Notes under the pieces: model-generated
Seen by the model: the letters and a program-made list of their open reading frames with translations, nothing else
What the model was told of the DNA's origin: nothing
The model's database searches: none
Program-made: the position numbers and the translations under genes
Shown: positions 49,581-58,138 of the stretch, in pieces
Position numbering within the stretch: the first letter of the stretch is position 1
Layout: every line of letters starts with the position of its first letter
DNA from: Paractinoplanes lichenicola
Lineage (GTDB): Bacteria > Actinomycetota > Actinomycetes > Mycobacteriales > Micromonosporaceae
NCBI RefSeq assembly: GCF_016785085.1
Contig: NZ_JAENHO010000008.1
Span: forward strand, 372,001 to 436,000
DNA length: 64,000 nucleotides
Reading direction: 5' to 3'

Positions 49581-52464
49581 CCAGCAGGCCCAGGCGGGCC
49601 GCCCGCAGCGCAGGCTCCTCGGCCATCACGAAGACCTCGTCGAAGAAGCGGGTCAGGGGCTCGACCAACGGTTCGACCGCGGCCGTGAAGGCGACCAGGT
49701 CCGGCCCGAAGTCGGCCTTCACCCCCGACACCGCCTCGTGCAGGGCGATCTCGGCCGGCTCGGTCAGCACAGACGCGTCGTAACCGGCGGCCGTCCCCGC
49801 GGGCAGGATGCGGCGGGCCCGCTGGATGGCGGCGGCCACGGCCACAAAATCGGGGTTGCCGACCAGCGTGTCCAGTTGGGACAGCAGCGTGTCGACCACC
49901 GACGGGCGGGCGTAGTGGGGGAGGGCCGCCCGCACCCGGTCGACCGGCTTGCCCTCCTCGGTCAGCACCTGTTCGAGGCGGCGGGCCAGGAAGTCGCCCG
50001 CGGCGTCGATCACGGCGGACGGCACGTCCACGGGCTGCTGGAAAGCCGCGGCCCGCAGCCCGTCGACCAGCGACAGACCGGAGAGGGCCGGGTGGGCGCG
50101 GTGCACCGCCAGCAGGCCGAGCACGGCACGGCGTACGGCGAAGGGGTCGCTGCTGCCCGTGGGCAGGCCGACCGTGGCCGCCAGCCCGGCCACCAGGTCG
50201 AGACGGTCGGCCAGGGAAAGCAGCGCGCCGGGGATCGACGCGGGGAGGGCGTCGCCGGTGTTGCGCGGGAGCTCGGCCTCGTGGACGGCCTCGGCGACGT
50301 CGCGCGGCTCGCCCGCGTGCAGGGCGTAGTCGCGGGCCATGATGCCGGCCAGGCTGGTCATCTCGGTCACCAGCTGGGAGCCGAGGTCGAACTTGACCAG
50401 GCGGGCCGCGCGGCCGAGCGTGGCCGAGGACAGGCCCAGCGTGTCGGCCAGCGACAGGGCCAGGGCGGCGATCCGGGCCGCGCGGTCGGCCATCGAGCCC
50501 AGCTTGTCGGTGAACGTGAGGCGGGACAGCCGCTCGCGCATGGCGGCCACGGGGGTGTCCCGGTCGGCGCGGTAGAAGAACGCGGCGTCCTCGTAACGGG
50601 CCCGCAGCACGGCCTCGTTGCCGGTGCGGACCAGTTCGACGTCGACCGGGCCGTTGGCGACCGTGACGAACATGGGGAGCAGAGCGCCTTCGGCATCCCG
50701 TACGGGCAGGTAGCGCTGGTGTTTGCGCATGACCGTGGTCAGCACGGCGTCGGGCAGCGACAGGTAGCTCTCGTCGAACGTGCCCAGCAGCGGGGTGGGC
50801 GCCTCGACCAGGTAGCTGATCTGCTCGATCAGCGCGGCCTCGTCGGCGACGTCGACCCGGCCGTCGGGATAGACCTCGTCCTGCGCGCCGGTGACGATCA
50901 GGTCGTGGCGGTCCTCCTGGTCGGCCACGATGCCGGCCAGGGCGAGCGTCTCCATGAACGTCTCGGCCGACGCGACCTGCACGACCGGCTCGGCGGCCGT
51001 ACGGAGAAGCCTGGTTTTGCGGTCTGCGGCGAGGGCGCCCACCGCGACCGGCACGACGTCGTCGCCCCAGAGCGCGGTCAGCCAGCGGATCGGGCGGCTG
51101 AACGAGAGCTGCGGGTCGTTCCAGCGCATGTTCTTGGCCGCGCGCAGGCCGGTGACGACCTTGGCCAGCACGGGCGCGAGCACCTCGGCCGCGTTGCCGC
51201 CGACCTCATGCTTCTCCACCCCGTGATGATCAACGCCGGCGATGGAGAAAACGGACAAATCGGCAACCGGGACGCCCTGACCGCGCGCGAAGCCCTCAAT
51301 GGCCTTGGGAGGCGCCCCGACCTTAGGACCCTTCACCTGCCGTACGTGGTCGGACTCGCGCGCCGCGACCGAAGGCACCAGCGCGACCAAGCGCCGGGGG
51401 GTGGCGAAAACGCGCACCTCGTCGTGCTCGAGCCGCGTGCCGGCCAGCCCCTCGGTCAGCGAACGCTGCACGTAGTCGCGCGCGGCGCGGGCCTCGGACG
51501 GCGGCAGCTCCTCGGTGCCGATCTCGAAGATCAGCGCGCGCGCGTTCTCCCGGGCCGCCGGCAGGGCGGTGGCGACGGCGGCCGGCAGCGGCGGCACCAG
51601 GCCCAGCGGGTGACCCATCTCGTCGCGGCGCGCCACCCACAGCTTGGCCACCTCGCCCGCCAGGCGGCGCATCCGGCCGAACTCGGCGGCCCGGTCGGCG
51701 GTCGAGACGGCGCCGCGCGAGTCGAGCACGTTGAACGCCTGCGAGCACTTCAGGACGTACGTGTGGGCCGGGACGGGCAGGCCGGCGTCGATCAGCCGTT
51801 GCGCCTCGCCCGCGTAGATCTCGAGCAGCTGCCGGTTCGCGGCCACGTCGGCGTCGTCCAGGTAGTACCGGGACATCTCGTACTCGCTCTGGCCGAACAC
51901 TTCCCCGTACGAGATGCCCTCGGCGTACTCGATGTTCTTGAAGTGCGTCTTGTCCTGCAGGGCCATGATGATGCGCTCGATGCCGTACGTGATCTCGACC
52001 GACACCGGGTCCAGGTTGAGCCCGCCGGCCTGCTGGAAATACGTGAACTGGGTGATCTCGAGCCCGTCGAGCCAGACCTCCCAGCCCAGCCCCCACGCGC
52101 CCAGCGCCGGCGACGCCCAGTTGTCCTCGACGAAACGGACATCATGTTTGGCGACGTCGATCCCCAGAGCCGAAAGGCTGCCCAGGTAGAGCTCCTGCGG
52201 GTTGCCCGGGTCGGGCTTGAGGATCACCTGCATCTGCGTGTGGGTCTGCAGCCGGTTCGGGTTCTCGCCGTAGCGCGAGTCGTCGGGGCGTACGGAGGGC
52301 TCGACGTAGACGACCCGCCACGGCTCGGGGCCCAGCACGCGCAGGAACGTCGCCGGGTTGAGCGTGCCCGCCCCGACCTCGGTGTTCATGGGCTGGACGG
52401 TCAGGCACCCCTGAGCCGTCCAGTACGCGGTCAACCGGGCCAGCGCGTCCTGCATGGTGAGCAT
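49525..52464 (-). CDS. glyS: Glycyl-tRNA synthetase, fused alpha and beta chains
   Basis: 979 aa. Residues 1-290 are the GlyQ-like alpha subunit (GCLTVQPMNTEVGAGTLNP, VYVEPSVRPDDSRYGENPNR, WLDGLEITQFTYFQQ) and about 310-979 the GlyS-like beta subunit (IFEIGTEELPPSEARAARDY, KNMRWNDPQLSFSRPIRWL, MRKHQRYLPV, FDLGSQLVTEMTSLAG). Bacterial alpha2beta2 GlyRS is normally encoded by two genes, with fusions as in chlamydiae. Most actinobacteria instead use the unrelated single-chain alpha2 enzyme, so this is notable. Whether it is the only GlyRS cannot be seen here. Confidence 0.96.
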   Translation of the reverse strand: MLTMQDALARLTAYWTAQGCLTVQPMNTEVGAGTLNPATFLRVLGPEPWRVVYVEPSVRPDDSRYGENPNRLQTHTQMQVILKPDPGNPQELYLGSLSALGIDVAKHDVRFVEDNWASPALGAWGLGWEVWLDGLEITQFTYFQQAGGLNLDPVSVEITYGIERIIMALQDKTHFKNIEYAEGISYGEVFGQSEYEMSRYYLDDADVAANRQLLEIYAGEAQRLIDAGLPVPAHTYVLKCSQAFNVLDSRGAVSTADRAAEFGRMRRLAGEVAKLWVARRDEMGHPLGLVPPLPAAVATALPAARENARALIFEIGTEELPPSEARAARDYVQRSLTEGLAGTRLEHDEVRVFATPRRLVALVPSVAARESDHVRQVKGPKVGAPPKAIEGFARGQGVPVADLSVFSIAGVDHHGVEKHEVGGNAAEVLAPVLAKVVTGLRAAKNMRWNDPQLSFSRPIRWLTALWGDDVVPVAVGALAADRKTRLLRTAAEPVVQVASAETFMETLALAGIVADQEDRHDLIVTGAQDEVYPDGRVDVADEAALIEQISYLVEAPTPLLGTFDESYLSLPDAVLTTVMRKHQRYLPVRDAEGALLPMFVTVANGPVDVELVRTGNEAVLRARYEDAAFFYRADRDTPVAAMRERLSRLTFTDKLGSMADRAARIAALALSLADTLGLSSATLGRAARLVKFDLGSQLVTEMTSLAGIMARDYALHAGEPRDVAEAVHEAELPRNTGDALPASIPGALLSLADRLDLVAGLAATVGLPTGSSDPFAVRRAVLGLLAVHRAHPALSGLSLVDGLRAAAFQQPVDVPSAVIDAAGDFLARRLEQVLTEEGKPVDRVRAALPHYARPSVVDTLLSQLDTLVGNPDFVAVAAAIQRARRILPAGTAAGYDASVLTEPAEIALHEAVSGVKADFGPDLVAFTAAVEPLVEPLTRFFDEVFVMAEEPALRAARLGLLATVRDLGEGLLDWPELRL

Positions 52465-52508
52465 GGGACCGAAGTCTAGGACGGGCCCCGCGCGGGTAGG
52501 TACCGAAC

Positions 52509-53651
52509 ATGCTCGCCGGAGACCTTTACGCCTTTCAGGACCTGCTTTCGGCTGACGAGGCCGCCGTCGTGGAGCGGGTGCGCGCCTTCCTCGACGACGA
52601 GGTCGTGCCGATCGCGAACGACCAGTGGCAGCGCGCCGAGTTCCCGCACCACCTGATCAAGCGGTACGCCGGGCTCGAGATCGCCGGGCGGGAGGGCTCG
52701 TCGCTGCTCAACGGCTGGCTGGCCCTCGAGATGGCCCGGGCCGACGCGTCGATGGCCACCTTCTACGGCGTGCACGCCGGGCTGGCCATGGGCAGCATCA
52801 CGATGTGCGGCTCGGCTGAACAGCGGGACCGCTGGCTCCCCGCCATGGCGTCGTTCGACCAGGTGGGCGCGTTCGCGTTGACCGAGCCGACGGGCGGGTC
52901 CGACGTGGCGGCCGGCCTGCGCACCACGGCCCGCCGCGAGGGCGACGAGTGGGTGCTCGACGGGGCCAAGCGCTGGATCGGCAACGCCACGTTCGCCGAC
53001 CTGATCGTGGTGTGGGCCCGCGACGTCGCCGACGACCAGGTCAAAGGCTTCGTCGTACGGGGTGACGCCCCCGGCTACGAGGCCACGAAGATCGACAACA
53101 AGATCGCCCTCCGGACGGTCCAGAACGCCGACATCAAGCTGACCGGCGTACGGGTGCCCGAGGCGGACCGGCTGCAGAACGCGAACTCGTTCAAGGACAC
53201 CGCCAAGGTTCTCCGGCAGACCCGCAGCGGGGTCGCCTGGGAGGCCGTGGGCGTCATGCTGGCCGCGTACGAGATCGCCCTGAACTACAGCAAGGAGCGC
53301 GAGCAGTTCGGCCGGCCGATCGCCAAGTTCCAGCTCGTGCAGGACTTGCTGGTGCGCATGCTGGGCAACGTCACCGGCTCGCTCGGCATGTGCGTACGGC
53401 TGGCGCAATTGCAGGACGAGGGCAAGTATCGCGACGAACACTCGGCCCTGGCCAAGGCCTACTGCACCACCCGCATGCGCGAGGTCGCCGGCTGGGCCCG
53501 CGAACTGCTGGCCGGCAACGGCATCGTCCTCGATTACAACATCGGCCGCTTCGTCGCCGACGCCGAGGCCCTCTACTCCTACGAGGGCACCCGCGAAATC
53601 AACACCCTGATCGTCGGCCGCGCGGTAACCGGCGAAAGCGCCTTCGTCTGA
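52509..53651 (+). CDS. Acyl-CoA dehydrogenase, glutaryl-CoA dehydrogenase-like
   Basis: 380 aa. FAD/acyl-CoA motifs: GAFALTEPTGGSDVAAGLRTTAR, KRWIGNATFADLIVVWAR, and the catalytic Glu in YSYEGTREINTLIVGRAVTG, the ending typical of GCDH. GCDH-type enzymes oxidise and decarboxylate glutaryl-CoA to crotonyl-CoA in lysine/tryptophan breakdown. Close relatives act on other short acyl-CoAs, so substrate is probable rather than certain. Convergent with a TetR gene only 4 bp away and with no terminator. Confidence 0.92.
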   Translation: MLAGDLYAFQDLLSADEAAVVERVRAFLDDEVVPIANDQWQRAEFPHHLIKRYAGLEIAGREGSSLLNGWLALEMARADASMATFYGVHAGLAMGSITMCGSAEQRDRWLPAMASFDQVGAFALTEPTGGSDVAAGLRTTARREGDEWVLDGAKRWIGNATFADLIVVWARDVADDQVKGFVVRGDAPGYEATKIDNKIALRTVQNADIKLTGVRVPEADRLQNANSFKDTAKVLRQTRSGVAWEAVGVMLAAYEIALNYSKEREQFGRPIAKFQLVQDLLVRMLGNVTGSLGMCVRLAQLQDEGKYRDEHSALAKAYCTTRMREVAGWARELLAGNGIVLDYNIGRFVADAEALYSYEGTREINTLIVGRAVTGESAFV

Positions 53652-53655
53652 GGCC

Positions 53656-54240
53656 TCATCTCAGGCCGTCGAGCAGGAGGGCGCAGACGACATCGAGCTC
53701 GTGCTCGATGCCCGGCTGTGTCCAGGAGCCGGCCAGGCCCGGATGGTGGAAGCGGGTGGTGGCGGTGAAGACGGCCCGCGCTGTCTCGGCCGGGTCGGCC
53801 CGCCGGAACGAGCCGTCGGCCATGCCGTCGGCCAGGACGGCTTCCAGCTGGCCCAGGAGGTCGGCCACGTGGTCGATCGCCGCGGCGCTGTTCCCGGTGA
53901 CCAGCAGCTGGTAAGCGGCGAACAGTTCCGGCTCGTCGTGAGCCTTCGCCCGCTTGGCGGCCAGCAGGGCGACGAGCCAGGAGCGCAGCCGTCGCGGCGG
54001 CGGTATCTCCGTGTCGCTCGCGATGGCGGCCAGGGCATCGCGGTCGCGGTTCAGCCAGCGCCGGGACACCGCGTCGCGCAGCGCGGCCTTGGACGGGAAG
54101 TGCTTGTAGACGGCTGCGTGGCTGACCCCGAGCTCCTTGCCCACGTCGACCACTGTGGCCTTGGCCGGCCCGTAGCGACGGAGAACGTCCTCGGTGGCCG
54201 ACAGGATCGTCTCGGCATCCAGCGGACCGTTTGCCCGCAT
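53656..54240 (-). CDS. TetR-family regulator of the divergent NmrA-like gene
   Basis: 194 aa. HTH DVLRRYGPAKATVVDVGKELGVSHAAVYKHFPSKAALRDAV near the N-terminus and a helical ligand domain. Start ATG 54240 lies right next to an inverted repeat (54241-54275). Divergent from an NAD(P)H-binding oxidoreductase with an additional, stronger palindrome at that gene's start. A redox- or quinone-type inducer is typical for such pairs; inference only. Confidence 0.92.
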   Translation of the reverse strand: MRANGPLDAETILSATEDVLRRYGPAKATVVDVGKELGVSHAAVYKHFPSKAALRDAVSRRWLNRDRDALAAIASDTEIPPPRRLRSWLVALLAAKRAKAHDEPELFAAYQLLVTGNSAAAIDHVADLLGQLEAVLADGMADGSFRRADPAETARAVFTATTRFHHPGLAGSWTQPGIEHELDVVCALLLDGLR

Positions 54241-54275
54241 CAGACGGTGTGGTTCGGCGAGTCGAGCACCGTCTG
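54241..54275. promoter_or_regulatory. Inverted repeat directly upstream of the TetR gene
   Basis: CAGACGGTG (54241-54249) and CACCGTCTG (54267-54275), perfect 9-bp arms with 17-bp spacer, starting at the base before the TetR start codon. Either a second operator, distinct in sequence from 54300-54332, or a hairpin in the TetR mRNA leader that would cover its ribosome site. Confidence 0.55.
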
Positions 54276-54299
54276 AGCTTACCGTTCGGCCTCCACGAC

Positions 54300-54332
54300 G
54301 GTTACAGATTTCAGATTTTGTATTCTGTAACC
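54300..54332. promoter_or_regulatory. Operator palindrome overlapping the NmrA-like gene promoter
   Basis: GGTTACAGA (54300-54308) and TCTGTAACC (54324-54332), perfect 9-bp arms around a 15-bp AT-rich spacer, ending at the base before the ATG (54333). The AT-rich spacer stands out from its surroundings. Position means the mRNA is either leaderless or nearly so, and a bound TetR dimer would block it. Confidence 0.8.
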
Positions 54333-55166
54333 ATGACGATTTTGGTGACCGGCGCCCGGGGGCACGTGGGCGCTGCGGTAGTGGAAGAGCTGGTGGCCTC
54401 AGGCGTCCGGGTCCGTGCGTCCAGTCGTGCCCCACGTCCGGGCGACTTCCCGCGGGACGTCGAGGTGGCGCGGGCGGATCTGACCGATCCGGCGACGTGG
54501 CGCGAGGCTCTGGCCGGCGTCCGCAAGGTCTTTCTCTACGCCCACCCGGAAACGGCGACGGAGTTTGCGGCCGCGGCCCGCAACGCCGGCGTCGAGCAGG
54601 TGGTTCTGTTGTCGTCATACACGGTGATGGCCCCCGACGCCGCCGCCAATCCCATCGCGCAACGGCACCTCGCGGCGGAACGCGCGCTGACCGACGCCGG
54701 TTTCGCCCGTACCTTCGTGCGGCCGGGCTACTTCGCCACGAACTCGTTGCGCTGGCGATCGATTCGCACGGACCGCGTGCTGCGCACAGCTTTCCCGGAC
54801 GCGACGACCGCGCCGGTCCACGAACGCGACATCGCCGCGGTGGCCGCCCGCGCACTGCTGGACGATGCCCGGGACGCTGCCTTTCCGGTGCTGGGACCGG
54901 GGCCGGTGACCATTCGTGATCAAGTCGCCGCGATCGCCGAGGCACTCGGTGAGCCCGTCCGGCTGCAGGAGGTGGACGTCGACACCTACCGCGCCGACCT
55001 GCTCACCCAGCTCCCGGAGCCGCTGGTCGACCTCCTGCTCCGGGCCGGCGGCAGCGTGCACCAGCTGCCGCCGGAGGTGGCCACGGACGTCGTGCCGAAG
55101 ATGCTGGGGCGACCCGCCCTGACGTTCGCCGCATGGGCGCGCGACCACGCCGCCGACTTCCGCTGA
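54333..55166 (+). CDS. NmrA-like NAD(P)H-binding oxidoreductase
   Basis: 277 aa atypical SDR: MTILVTGARGHVGAAVVEEL (GxxGxxG), VEVARADLTDPATW, VVLLSSYTVM and FARTFVRPGYFATNSL, as in NAD(P)H:quinone-oxidoreductase/NmrA-type proteins. The catalytic YxxxK is absent, as usual for the group. ATG 54333 starts directly after the operator; there is no leader Shine-Dalgarno, consistent with leaderless translation. Probably repressed by the divergent TetR protein. Confidence 0.9.
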   Translation: MTILVTGARGHVGAAVVEELVASGVRVRASSRAPRPGDFPRDVEVARADLTDPATWREALAGVRKVFLYAHPETATEFAAAARNAGVEQVVLLSSYTVMAPDAAANPIAQRHLAAERALTDAGFARTFVRPGYFATNSLRWRSIRTDRVLRTAFPDATTAPVHERDIAAVAARALLDDARDAAFPVLGPGPVTIRDQVAAIAEALGEPVRLQEVDVDTYRADLLTQLPEPLVDLLLRAGGSVHQLPPEVATDVVPKMLGRPALTFAAWARDHAADFR

Positions 55167-55234
55167 GCGAGCCGGGCGGCAACCCCCGGGCTCGGCGTGG
55201 CTCGGGAGCCCCGGCGATGGCAGAGTGCTGAGGC

Positions 55235-57352
55235 ATGTGGGCGTGGGTGCGCGGGCGTGACCCGCAGCTGGTCGTCGTGCGGCGGGCGGTTCGGGTCACG
55301 CTGGTTGCCTGTCTGGGGTTCTACTTCTGCCGCTATGTGCTCGGCAGCGCGGCCATGGCGCCGTATGCCCTGTTCGGGACGGTGGCGCTGGGGGCGCTGT
55401 CGCAGATTCCGGGGTCGCCCAAGCAACGGGCCCGTACGTTGGTCGCCGTCCTGCCCGTGGGGTGGGGGCTGGTCGCGCTGGGGACGATGCTGTCGTTCAA
55501 CACGGTTGCGGCGGCCGCGGGCATGTTTGTGCTCGGGTTCGCCGTCAGTTTTGTCGGGGTGGGCGGGCCGCGGCTGGTCGGGCTCGCGGCCGGCATGCAG
55601 CTCCTCTACATCCTTCCTTGCTTTCCCCCGTACGATCCGGGGTCGCTGCCCGAGCGGCTGGCCGGGCTGACCCTGGCCGTCGTGTTGCTGGCCGTGGCCG
55701 AGCTCGTGGTCTGGCCCGATCCGACGCCGCCGCCCTATCGGCATCGGCTGGCCGACGCGGTCTCGGCGCTGGCCGCGTGCATGCGGGCGCTCGCCGACGA
55801 CCGGTCCCGGCTGGCCGAGCTGCTGCCCGAGGCGGCCGACCGGGCCGAGGCGTTGCGGCCCTCCCTCCTGCCGCCGACCGAACGGCCCGCGTCGGCCGGT
55901 CGCCGCGATCGGGCCCTCTCCTCGGCCGCGGGCACGGCCCGGCTGTTGCTGGGCCGGGTGGTCGACCTGTTCTTCACCGACGACCGCGCGGCCGTCACCG
56001 GGCCCGCCGCGGCCAAGCTGCTGCGGGCCACCGCGGGATGTGTCGAGGCCACCGGCGACTGGCTGCGCGGCGACGGGCCGCTGCCCGACACCGACCGGGT
56101 CGCGGCCGCGATCGGCGACTTCCGGGTGGCCCGGATGAACACCGACCCCGGCGGGCTGCCACCGGAACGGCTGCATCTGGGCGCGCTCGCGTTGTCGCTG
56201 GGGGAGTGGACCAAGTCGCTGGTCGTCGCGGTGCGGATCGTGGCCGGGGAACGGCCGTCGGCGGGGCGATCGGGGCAGTTCTGGTACGCGTACGAGGGAA
56301 CCGCTTTTCTCTGGTGGCACCGGCTGCGCGAGAATCTCACGCCGCGTTCGGTCGCCTTTCAGGGTGCCCTGCGGCTGGCCGCCGCGCTCGCCGTGGCCCG
56401 CCTGATCGCGGGGGTGCTCGACCTGTCGCACGGCTTCTGGGTGCTGCTGACGATCCTGACCGTGCTGCGCGCGTCGGCCGCCGAGACCCGGTCGACGCTG
56501 CGGCCCGCGCTGGCCGGCACGGTGGCCGGCTCGATCGTGGCCGCCCTGCTGCTGATGCTCGGGCTCGACCCGCTCGTCTACGTGATCGCCCTGCCGGTCG
56601 TGATGATCGCCGGGTTCGCGGCCGGCCCGTTGCTCGGGCTGGGCTGGTCGCAGGGGCTGTTCACGCTGGTCATCACGCTCGTGTTCGCCCAGGTGACCCC
56701 GGTCGACTGGCGGCTGGCCGAGCAGCGGGTGGCCGACGTGCTGATCGGCGCGGCCGTCGGCGTGCTGATCGGGCTGTTCGCGTGGCCCCGGGGCGGCGCG
56801 GGCGAGCTGCAGCGCGCGGCGGGGACGTTCCTGACCTCCGCGGCGGCGGTGGTGCGCGAGACGGTGGCCGTGATGGCGAAGGGCCAGACCCCGGGCGACG
56901 CCCTGCCCACGGCGCGGCAGGCCGGGCAGCTGGCCGAAGCGTCGTACGCGCTCTACCAGAGCGAGCGACGCGGCCCGACCCCGATCGACTGGCAGGCCAC
57001 TCTGATTGCCGGCCACCACGCCGTACGCGGGGCCGAGGCGCTGGTGCGGTCGTGCCCGGCGGGCGGGTTGCTGCCGTGCGTGGCCCAGCTGACGGCGCTC
57101 GCGGGCGACGTCGCCGAGTGTTACGACCGGTCGGCCGCGCAACTGATGCGCGGCGAGACCCCGTCCCGGCCCCCGGCGAGCCCGCCGCCCGAGGAGTGGC
57201 CCGACGACCTGGGGCAGGATCTCTACATCATCGCCGACCTGCGGGTGTGGCTCGACGGCCTCCGCGAGGATCTGATCACGATGACGGGCCGCCCCGAACC
57301 CGGCGACGACCTGCGCGACCGGGTGGCCCACGTCGCGGACGGCGCGACGTGA
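55235..57352 (+). CDS. FUSC-family (fusaric acid resistance-like) membrane protein
   Basis: 705 aa with two blocks of about five to six TM segments (about 15-160 and 375-520), each followed by a soluble helical region: the layout of FUSC/YccS/AaeB-type proteins. The second block contains GFWVLLTILTVLRASAAETRSTLRPALAGTVAGS, the FUSC_2 core. Possibly an aromatic-acid or small-molecule efflux protein; in bacteria of this type few have known substrates. Followed by the remains of a sugar-kinase-family gene. Confidence 0.9.
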   Translation: MWAWVRGRDPQLVVVRRAVRVTLVACLGFYFCRYVLGSAAMAPYALFGTVALGALSQIPGSPKQRARTLVAVLPVGWGLVALGTMLSFNTVAAAAGMFVLGFAVSFVGVGGPRLVGLAAGMQLLYILPCFPPYDPGSLPERLAGLTLAVVLLAVAELVVWPDPTPPPYRHRLADAVSALAACMRALADDRSRLAELLPEAADRAEALRPSLLPPTERPASAGRRDRALSSAAGTARLLLGRVVDLFFTDDRAAVTGPAAAKLLRATAGCVEATGDWLRGDGPLPDTDRVAAAIGDFRVARMNTDPGGLPPERLHLGALALSLGEWTKSLVVAVRIVAGERPSAGRSGQFWYAYEGTAFLWWHRLRENLTPRSVAFQGALRLAAALAVARLIAGVLDLSHGFWVLLTILTVLRASAAETRSTLRPALAGTVAGSIVAALLLMLGLDPLVYVIALPVVMIAGFAAGPLLGLGWSQGLFTLVITLVFAQVTPVDWRLAEQRVADVLIGAAVGVLIGLFAWPRGGAGELQRAAGTFLTSAAAVVRETVAVMAKGQTPGDALPTARQAGQLAEASYALYQSERRGPTPIDWQATLIAGHHAVRGAEALVRSCPAGGLLPCVAQLTALAGDVAECYDRSAAQLMRGETPSRPPASPPPEEWPDDLGQDLYIIADLRVWLDGLREDLITMTGRPEPGDDLRDRVAHVADGAT

Positions 57353-57354
57353 GC

Positions 57355-57502
57355 CGGGCGCGCCGCACGCTCCCGACTTGCTCTGCGCGTGCGGCAACAC
57401 CGGCTGCCTGGAGGCGGTGGCGGGCGATCGGCGGCGACGATGGTCGTGCAGCACCCGCCGGCCGCCGAGCGAATCGGTCGGGAGCTGGCGAAAGCCGGAT
57501 AA
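57355..57502 (+). pseudogene. Remnant of a ROK-family sugar kinase/repressor gene
   Basis: In the frame of 57384 the DNA reads DLLCACGNTGCLEAVAG: the zinc-binding CxCGxxGCxE signature of ROK proteins (57384-57413), preceded by PGAPHAP as is common. The frame breaks soon after; a different frame ends HPPAAERIGRELAKAG before TAA at 57500, similar to the helix that follows this motif in ROK proteins. No N- or C-terminal parts of the gene are visible, so this is a decayed fragment. Confidence 0.55.
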
Positions 57503-57532
57503 GAAGGGCCGGCATGCGGGACGCTGGGTCGG

Positions 57533-58138
57533 GTGAGGTTCGGGCGGGCCGAGGCGACCGAGGGCGTGGAGCAGCGCCTCGAGACGACCCTGCACGCGTA
57601 TCCGGGGCTGCGCCTCACCAAGATCCCGTCGTCGCAGCTCAAGCCGCCGCCGACCCGGGAGGGGGTGCGGGTCCTGCGCGGGGGCAGCCTGCCGGGGCTG
57701 GGCGAGCTCACCGACGAGGTGTACGCGACCATCCGCGAGCTGTGGGAAGAAGCCGGCTGCCGGATCGAGGGCTACGGGCGCACGCTCGTCGTGCACGACC
57801 CGGCCGGCTATGTGCTCACGCTGACCCAGCAGCCGGGCGACGACCCGGTGCTGACCGTGGCGTCGCCCCCGATCCCGGCCCGGCTGATCGACCCGCCCCT
57901 GCTGGCGGGGCTGCTCGGCGGGCTCGCGCTGGGCTGCGCGGGCCCGTGCTCCGCGGTCGGGCCGATGACGCTCTTCCCCTCGCTGGCCGGGCTGTCCGCC
58001 CCGTACTGGGGCTGGATCCCGCTCTATCTGCTGCTCGGGGCCGGCTCGATGTGGCGCCCGGAGACCCGCCGGTTCGGCGCCGGCCTACTGGTCGCCGGCG
58101 GCCTGGTCGGCGTCGCGGTGGCCTGGATCCTCTCCTGA
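57533..58138 (+). CDS. Hypothetical protein with C-terminal membrane segments
   Basis: 201 aa from GTG 57533, not recognised. The first 120 residues look soluble (two strands-plus-helix units; RLTKIPSSQLKPPP, IRELWEEAGCRIEGYGRTLVVHDPAGYVLTLTQQ), the last 75 contain about three TM segments (LLAGLLGGLALGCAGPC and following). The 3' end overlaps the convergent GGDEF gene by 54 bp. Function unknown. Confidence 0.65.
   Translation: MRFGRAEATEGVEQRLETTLHAYPGLRLTKIPSSQLKPPPTREGVRVLRGGSLPGLGELTDEVYATIRELWEEAGCRIEGYGRTLVVHDPAGYVLTLTQQPGDDPVLTVASPPIPARLIDPPLLAGLLGGLALGCAGPCSAVGPMTLFPSLAGLSAPYWGWIPLYLLLGAGSMWRPETRRFGAGLLVAGGLVGVAVAWILS

Noticed and set aside
54986..57796. 936-residue minus-strand open frame opposite the FUSC gene
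   Set aside because: Arg/Gly/Gln-rich with no domain; the plus-strand FUSC protein has clear TM segments and family motifs.
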